Assembly: GCF_024129355.1 (NCBI RefSeq)
Contig: NZ_JAMXXP010000001.1
Span: 219,653-283,652 of the forward strand
DNA from: Acinetobacter lwoffii
GTDB lineage: Bacteria > Pseudomonadota > Gammaproteobacteria > Pseudomonadales > Moraxellaceae
Length of the DNA: 64,000 nt
Reading direction: 5' to 3'
Shown here: positions 58,762 through 64,000 of the stretch, one piece after another
How positions within the stretch are numbered: position 1 is the stretch's first letter
Layout of the letters: every line of letters begins with the position of its first letter
Notes under the pieces: generated by a model
What the model was told of the DNA's origin: nothing
The model's input: only the letters and a program-made list of their open reading frames with translations
Databases searched by the model: none
Program-made: the position numbers and the translations under genes

Positions 58762-59493
58762 TTAAACCACCTGAAACTGTAAACGCGCTAGATTCTGAAT
58801 ATCTTGTAGCAACTTGCGTTTGCCAAATACCATGCCCCAAGAGCTGCCACCGAGCTGACGCCACAGATGCGCCATTTGCAAACCGGTAAATAAAGAAGCG
58901 CGGATCCGGTTGGTGTGTCCGGCATCTTTAAAGGCTTCGGCATTACCACGCACCATAATGCGCGGATTAATCTGTCCGGCAGTATCGACATAGGTTTGAG
59001 CGAGATTGGCAATGATGCTGGGGTGCAGGTAATTATTATCGAAGAAGGAGAGCTGTCTGAGAATTTTCTGTTGGGACTGTTCAATAATTTCAACAAATTT
59101 GGGATTGCTATAGACCTTCTTTTCTAACTGAAGAAGTGCCATCGCATAGCTCATGGGAAGTTTAGTGCTGGAAAGTTTTGGAATTCTGGATTTTGGAGAA
59201 GTATTGAAGGGTTGAATAATGCTGCTTTCTAATGTTTTTAAACCTAAGGAAATATCGGCCAGTTGATTAAAAAAGTCGAGCGTCTGGGCATTCTGATTGC
59301 TGCCGGGACGGATATTAAGACTGGCTCTAATCAACTGTTCAAAATAAAAGTTACCACTTTCACCAATGCTTTGCTGACCCGTCAATGCGGTCATATGGGT
59401 CAGCTGGGTGGCCTGAAACACACCCGCTAATGCCAAAGCACGATTTTGACGAGTATTCAACGTTGTGGCCGGTTGAAATGGTAACTCCGTCAT
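58762..59493 (-). CDS. hflD: HflD-family lysogenization/pilin-associated regulator
   Basis: 243-residue helical protein of the HflD family. N-terminal [18 protein letters not shown] and [32 protein letters not shown] near the end (in part) match HflD, about 30 residues longer than the E. coli form. In E. coli it affects CII of lambda and sits on the inner membrane; its normal role is unclear. Between mnmA and purB, 7 bp after mnmA, the conserved gammaproteobacterial order. Confidence 0.92.
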   Translation of the reverse strand: MTELPFQPATTLNTRQNRALALAGVFQATQLTHMTALTGQQSIGESGNFYFEQLIRASLNIRPGSNQNAQTLDFFNQLADISLGLKTLESSIIQPFNTSPKSRIPKLSSTKLPMSYAMALLQLEKKVYSNPKFVEIIEQSQQKILRQLSFFDNNYLHPSIIANLAQTYVDTAGQINPRIMVRGNAEAFKDAGHTNRIRASLFTGLQMAHLWRQLGGSSWGMVFGKRKLLQDIQNLARLQFQVV

Positions 59494-59500
59494 GCCGAAT

Positions 59501-60640
59501 TCATCCTTTTATAAAATCAGGTTTAGGTGCATTGGTATGATGAATCACACCACCCCCTAAACAAACTTCACCTGAATAGAACACCACGCTTTGACCTGGG
59601 GTCACTGCACGTTGAGGTTCATCAAACTCAACACAAACACCATTCGGTGATTCTGAATCTTGATACACAGTACATGCTTGATCAGTCTGACGGTAACGGG
59701 TTTTGGCAGTACAGCGGAAACCTGTTTCAGGAATATCCTGCTCACCTGCGACCCAGTCAATTGCTTCAGACCAGAGCATAGTGCTTTGCATGAGTGGGTG
59801 TTCATGGCCTTGACCGACCACCAGACGATTGCCTTCGATATCTTTATGCAATACGAACCAGGCGCCTTCAGCAGTTCCTTTCATGCCGCCAATACCAATG
59901 CCACCGCGTTGACCGAGCGTATAGTACATTAAGCCGTGATGATCACCAACCTCTTTACCGTCTTCCAGTACGATTTTTCCGGGTTGAGCGGGTAAATATT
60001 GCTTCAAGAAGTCATTAAAACGACGTTCACCAATAAAACAGATCCCGGTCGAGTCTTTTTTCTTGGCCGTAACCAGATCTAATTCTTCTGCAATTTTACG
60101 GACTTGTGGCTTTTCAATTTCACCAACAGGGAACAGGGTCTTATTAATTTCACGACCATGGACAGCATGCAGGAAGTAAGTCTGGTCTTTGTTATTGTCC
60201 ACACCGCGCAGTAAAGGTGCATATTCTTCACCACGTGAGTTGGTCATGGTTTCACCACGACGACAGTAGTGACCTGTCGCAATAAAGTCTGCACCCAGGT
60301 TCACTGCATGATCCAAAAAGGCACGGAATTTAATTTCTTTATTACATAAAATATCTGGGTTTGGTGTACGGCCAGCCGCATATTCCGCCAAGAAATGTTC
60401 AAAGACACGATCCCAATATTCCATGGCAAAGTTTGCGGTATGCAGTTTAATGCCGATTTTGTCGCAAACGGCCTGAGCATCGGCAAGGTCATCCATCGCC
60501 GTGCAATATTCTGTGCCGTCATCTTCTTCCCAGTTTTTCATGAAAAGACCTTCAACCTGATAACCTTGTTGAAGTAAAAGGGCGGCAGAAACAGATGAAT
60601 CTACACCACCTGACATACCGACGATGACACGTTGTTGCAT
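59501..60640 (-). CDS. mnmA: tRNA-specific 2-thiouridylase
   Basis: Thiolates U34 of tRNA-Lys, Glu and Gln using sulfur from the TusE relay. About 379 residues from the ATG at 60640 (ATG at 60652 is an alternative that overlaps the nudix gene). PP-loop [16 protein letters not shown], the first catalytic Cys near [12 protein letters not shown] segment and the second in [10 protein letters not shown], and [13 protein letters not shown]. Downstream of the nudix gene with overlapping ends. Confidence 0.97.
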   Translation of the reverse strand: MQQRVIVGMSGGVDSSVSAALLLQQGYQVEGLFMKNWEEDDGTEYCTAMDDLADAQAVCDKIGIKLHTANFAMEYWDRVFEHFLAEYAAGRTPNPDILCNKEIKFRAFLDHAVNLGADFIATGHYCRRGETMTNSRGEEYAPLLRGVDNNKDQTYFLHAVHGREINKTLFPVGEIEKPQVRKIAEELDLVTAKKKDSTGICFIGERRFNDFLKQYLPAQPGKIVLEDGKEVGDHHGLMYYTLGQRGGIGIGGMKGTAEGAWFVLHKDIEGNRLVVGQGHEHPLMQSTMLWSEAIDWVAGEQDIPETGFRCTAKTRYRQTDQACTVYQDSESPNGVCVEFDEPQRAVTPGQSVVFYSGEVCLGGGVIHHTNAPKPDFIKG

Positions 60641-60644
60641 AGGA

Positions 60645-61130
60645 TTAGGCATCCAAATTTGAAAGTAAGGGAGAATTCTGGTGCTCGTAAATGAGCGATA
60701 AAGGATATTTTTGACCTGAAAGCGCATCTTGCACGGCTTTAATCACCAATGGACTACGCGCGCGAGCAGATTCAATCAGTTCATCGAGCGTCATCCAGAC
60801 CGCGCCGACAATATCTGTATCTAAAGTGGCATTGGGGTCATAGTCAATGGATTTGGCTAAAAAGCAGAAACGAAAATATGTCCGATCCGGGAACATCGGT
60901 GGGGTATAAGTATACATCCCTAAAAGATGAGTTACTTCAACCGTATGTCCGGTCTCTTCCATGGTTTCACGAATGGCGGCTTCAATAATGGTTTCACCGC
61001 ATTCCACATGACCTGCTGGCTGATTAAATACCGTGTGTGTCACACCTTCTGTATGTTCTTCTACAAACAGGAATTTTCCGTCTTTTTCAACGACAGTTGC
61101 GACAGTGACATGAGCAGTCCAAGCGGTCAT
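60645..61130 (-). CDS. nudJ: Nudix hydrolase (NudJ-like phosphatase)
   Basis: 161 residues from the ATG at 61130. The Nudix box [23 protein letters not shown] has the full GX5EX7REUXEEXGU pattern (only partly listed), and [21 protein letters not shown] follows. NudJ in E. coli hydrolyses thiamin pyrimidine pyrophosphates and nucleoside di/triphosphates and sits next to mnmA, as here. The gene ends 5 bp before mnmA starts, or overlaps it with the alternative start. Confidence 0.92.
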   Translation of the reverse strand: MTAWTAHVTVATVVEKDGKFLFVEEHTEGVTHTVFNQPAGHVECGETIIEAAIRETMEETGHTVEVTHLLGMYTYTPPMFPDRTYFRFCFLAKSIDYDPNATLDTDIVGAVWMTLDELIESARARSPLVIKAVQDALSGQKYPLSLIYEHQNSPLLSNLDA

Positions 61131-61808
61131 AAAGCAGCACCATGGAAAAGGATGCACTATTGTATAAAATTTTAGGGTGTGTGGCTATGTTGAGAGCAGG
61201 TTTCTTTAAGCGACTTAATGCATTAATGAATAATCAACCAATGATAATCATGGTATTTGGGGTTAATGAATTACAGAGAAAATAAATGCTGAAGTGATCA
61301 TTTTAGAACTGGGAAAACGCACATAAAAATAGTATAGCGGGGGGCAGTTAATATTTTTTCAGGACTTGGAGAAATGCTGATGGGGATCAGAAGCTTGATT
61401 TCCAAAACAATTATTTAAAGTAATGAGGTCTATAACTGAAAGTTGATATATCAGATAGTTATAGCCTTTATAGCATGACGAAAAAGCCTAAATTAGCTAG
61501 ATAAGTGATGATGTTAGTCTTAAAAGTATTTTGAATGATGCCTACAAATATTTTTATAGAGTTATGTGTCTAGCCTATTGACTTCAAACAAGACAAGTTT
61601 GAAGATAAGAAGGTTGAGTAAATATCAATCAATTTTTAAAAAGAAGAAAAATAACCGAATATAATTAAAAAGTTAAGAGATATTATAAACCTTCTAGTAT
61701 TGTCTAATTTTTTAACTGTATTCTGATTTAATGCAAAGTTTTCTTCATCATGCATCAAAAAATAAACTTATAAACCCAACATTAAAAAAATATTTTGAGC
61801 AGGTTGAC
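61131..61808. other. Long AT-rich gap before the acyltransferase
   Basis: No convincing gene. Contains a perfect hairpin at 61582-61604 and the promoter region of the downstream acyltransferase. Composition is more AT-rich than the flanking operon, as in many surface-polysaccharide loci. Confidence 0.45.
61582..61604. repeat. Perfect 8-bp inverted repeat CTTCAAAC / GTTTGAAG
   Basis: The 7-base spacer AAGACAA lies between the arms. No T run, so it is more like an operator or an unterminated stem. No function assigned. Confidence 0.4.
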
Positions 61809-63800
61809 ATGATGACACCGCCAAATTCAAATATTGGTTTTCGATTAGATATCAATGGACTGCGTGCCTATGCGGTATTAATGGTATTGTTTTTTCACTT
61901 CAAAGTTCCAGGGTTTAATGCAGGCTTTTTGGGTGTAGATATATTTTTTGTCATTTCAGGATTCCTGATGACAGCAATCATTTGCAGCAGTCTTGAAAAA
62001 AACAGCTTCAAATTATTTGATTTTTATATGGCACGGATAAGACGGATTTTTCCTGCCCTGATGATACTTATTATTATTTTGCTGGTTTTAGGGTGGTTTT
62101 GGTTACCCTTACCTGACTATATGTTTTTGGGTACGCAATCGAGTAGTGCTCTGTCTTTTAACTCTAATCTTTATTACTGGCGTACTTCTAATTACTTTGA
62201 TGGCACTGCTCATGAAAAGTGGTTATTACATACATGGACATTGGGTATTGAGTTTCAATTTTATCTATTATTACCTATTTACTTGTTACTACTGACAAAA
62301 ATTAAATCGGAACGCCGTACCTTATTATACGGATTATGTTTTGCATTTCTGGGATCTCTCCTTTTAAGCATCGCGATATCTCATTCGAAACCCGTAGCTT
62401 CCTTTTATTTATTGCCTGTTCGAGGCTGGGAGTTCGTTGCTGGTGGGTTGGTTTATTTAGCTGCGAAAGAATTTCCACAATTACAAAGATTTGCCAAGGT
62501 GTACTTTGTAGCGGGATGTTTTTTATTGTTATTGGCCATGTTGATCATTCATAAGGGGTTAGTTTGGCCTTCTGCTTGGGCGGCGTTACCAGTACTGGGT
62601 ACAGTACTGGTTATATTGTCACAACAGGAAGACTCCATGTTAACCACGCACCCTGTTGCACAATGGTTGGGAGATCGTTCATATTCGATTTACTTGTGGC
62701 ATTGGCCGGTTGTGGTTGGCTTGTATTTTGGTAGTGTGCAAGATGATTTAAACTGGATACTATTTGGTTTGGTGCTTAGTCTGATACTGGGGCATCTTTC
62801 CTATTTACTGGTTGAAATACCCTCACGCCAATTTTTAACGAAATTTCGTCTTTCCAGACAAGCTCTAGTCATCTTTAGTTTTGGTTTGCTTGCGGGTTTA
62901 TCTGCAATCGCGATCAGTGCCAAACTACTTCCATTTGAAGAAATTCGATTACCTAAAATTGTAGAGATTGCTGCTGCAGAAACATGGGATATAGATCCTA
63001 GGCGTGAAGAGTGTAATGCCTCTCATGACAAAATAGGGTCGCCGAGTTGTGTGTACGGAAAAGAAAAAATTTTAGCAATTTTAATGGGGGATAGTCATGC
63101 ATCAGCAATAGCAAGTTCTTTGGGTACAGCAGCCTCTCACTTTAACTCAGGTGTGATTTCTTGGTTTATGGATAGCTGTCCTACACTGGATGGCATTCGA
63201 TATATAGATCATAAAGAGTACAGTGCGGATTCATGTGATCTTCTAAATCAATGGGCAAATGAAGAATTAAAAAAATATCCTAATATTCCGCTAGTTTTGG
63301 TCAGTCGTACTTCAGAGTATGTAAAAGGTGTGAATGAGCCTGACCAATCGGAACGGTCTAAACTAGCACCAGTCTACTTCAGTAAAAAATATCTTTATAA
63401 TGAGGATAGGCAGTTTATAAAGGAATTTTCCCAAGTTTTAGTTGATACAGCATGTCGTTTGGCAAAAGACCGACCGGTTTATTTAATGCGACCAATACCA
63501 GAGTTCGGAATAGATATTCCCAAGACCATTTCGCATAAGCTGGTTATACATGGTGCTGTGGAAGATATGAAGCTTTCACTTTCTGAATATCATAAACGGC
63601 ATAAAATTGTTTGGGATGCTCAGGATGAAGCAGCTCAGCGCTGTGGAGTGAAAATCTTGAATCCTCTGCCTTATTTATGTGATACAGAATATTGTTATGG
63701 TTCAAAAAATGCTCGTCCTTTGTATTATGATGATGACCATTTGAGTGAATATGGCAATAAATTTTTAGTCCCTATGTTTGAACAAGTATTTAGATATTAA
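61809..63800 (+). CDS. OafA/YrhL-type acyltransferase with C-terminal SGNH domain
   Basis: 663 residues from ATG at 61809; an ATG at 61731 would add 26 and has no ribosome-binding site. The acyltransferase-3 domain has about ten helices, with the conserved His in LMVLFFHFKVPGFNAGFLGVDIFFVISG and RRIFPAL. The SGNH domain (about 415-660) shows block I MGDSHASA and block V DDDHLSEYGN (Asp/His). Such proteins acetylate surface sugars such as LPS or peptidoglycan. AT-rich and near an IS, so it may be horizontally acquired. Confidence 0.9.
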   Translation: MMTPPNSNIGFRLDINGLRAYAVLMVLFFHFKVPGFNAGFLGVDIFFVISGFLMTAIICSSLEKNSFKLFDFYMARIRRIFPALMILIIILLVLGWFWLPLPDYMFLGTQSSSALSFNSNLYYWRTSNYFDGTAHEKWLLHTWTLGIEFQFYLLLPIYLLLLTKIKSERRTLLYGLCFAFLGSLLLSIAISHSKPVASFYLLPVRGWEFVAGGLVYLAAKEFPQLQRFAKVYFVAGCFLLLLAMLIIHKGLVWPSAWAALPVLGTVLVILSQQEDSMLTTHPVAQWLGDRSYSIYLWHWPVVVGLYFGSVQDDLNWILFGLVLSLILGHLSYLLVEIPSRQFLTKFRLSRQALVIFSFGLLAGLSAIAISAKLLPFEEIRLPKIVEIAAAETWDIDPRREECNASHDKIGSPSCVYGKEKILAILMGDSHASAIASSLGTAASHFNSGVISWFMDSCPTLDGIRYIDHKEYSADSCDLLNQWANEELKKYPNIPLVLVSRTSEYVKGVNEPDQSERSKLAPVYFSKKYLYNEDRQFIKEFSQVLVDTACRLAKDRPVYLMRPIPEFGIDIPKTISHKLVIHGAVEDMKLSLSEYHKRHKIVWDAQDEAAQRCGVKILNPLPYLCDTEYCYGSKNARPLYYDDDHLSEYGNKFLVPMFEQVFRY

Positions 63801-63911
63801 GTTGAGATGTTACTTGGAGAGAGGATTTATTCCATTTTTGAAATTTCCCGGAATTTATCCTGTAAAAAGCATGAAAAGACTCTAATACTGGCCTTATATT
63901 AAAAGAGGCTA

Positions 63912-64000
63912 GGGTGTGTCCTCATTTGGCTTTGCACCAAATAAATATACAGGCTATACGAATCATAGATTTATAATTGCGTGCCAGTTTATCAAATCGA
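63912..64000 (-). mobile_element. End of a second IS5-family element, cut by window edge
   Basis: The outer end reads GGGTGTGTCCTCAT preceded by CTA, similar to the IS5-family end at 1580 (both start GGG-GTGT). It borders a transposase C-terminus on the minus strand. Confidence 0.75.
63922..64000 (-). CDS. IS5-family transposase, C-terminal fragment at window edge
   Basis: Last 25 residues only: RFDKLARNYKSMIRIACIFI followed by WCKAK and a TGA stop. This matches the C-terminal end of IS5-family transposases (TRxDKLxxNYxSxxxLACxxIW), and resembles the corresponding ATRFDKLKQSYENTVALACA end of the transposase at 1671-2423. The rest lies beyond the window. Confidence 0.85.
   Translation of the reverse strand, partial: RFDKLARNYKSMIRIACIFIWCKAK

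Overview
The window looks like chromosomal DNA of an Acinetobacter species. I infer this from the dat-ddc pair for 1,3-diaminopropane, a UmuD with an N-terminal extension, a GAPDH of about 485 residues with a long N-terminal domain, the mnmA-hflD-purB operon and an AT-rich genus-like codon use. The species cannot be settled from the sequence. Most of the window is ordinary core genome; the accessory signals sit at the two edges and at a few small duplicated or broken loci.

Layout. 1-3815: edge of a mobile region on the minus strand, with umuDC under a palindromic operator, a complete IS5-family element inserted just upstream, and a P4-type tyrosine integrase. 4569-7981: glnA behind a sigma-54 promoter and an NtrC-like site, then a small gene, ubiC and ubiA. 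8118-10317: a rearranged patch where ddh lies between two diverged copies of the same gene junction; one copy carries two in-frame TAG codons. 10338-10991: four tRNA-Asn genes in two duplicated tandem pairs. 11132-15289: sodB, a NIF3-like gene, a DegS-like protease, a small gene and rutD. 15533-20851: the rut pyrimidine-degradation operon (rutA, B, C, F, G and an oxidoreductase in place of rutE) behind a canonical sigma-54 promoter.

21054-33236: a carboxymuconolactone decarboxylase-like protein, fadE, lipA, sthA, a cysteine-rich copper-binding-type protein, a TauD-type dioxygenase with an MFS transporter and a 44-residue membrane protein, an OmpW-family porin and a macro-domain-like protein. 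33599-45910: uvrB, blc, rarD, a 588-codon gene split by one TAG, gap, an HxlR regulator, obgE, proB, a frameshifted PAP2 phosphatase and a SIMPL-domain protein. 46387-54566: dat-ddc, then pstSCAB behind a Pho box. 54718-57229: sohB, whose 3' end is repeated 878 bp downstream around two orphan genes, and a DUF2238 membrane protein. 57319-61130: nudJ-like, mnmA, hflD and purB. 61809-64000: an acyltransferase-SGNH membrane protein and the end of a second IS5-family element.

Functional themes: nitrogen limitation (glnA and rut share sigma-54 signals), phosphate limitation (pst) and SOS mutagenesis (umuDC). I saw no CRISPR array and no convincing new defence system. The most unusual signals are the duplicated gene ends (ddh patch, sohB patch) and the in-frame amber codons at two unrelated loci.
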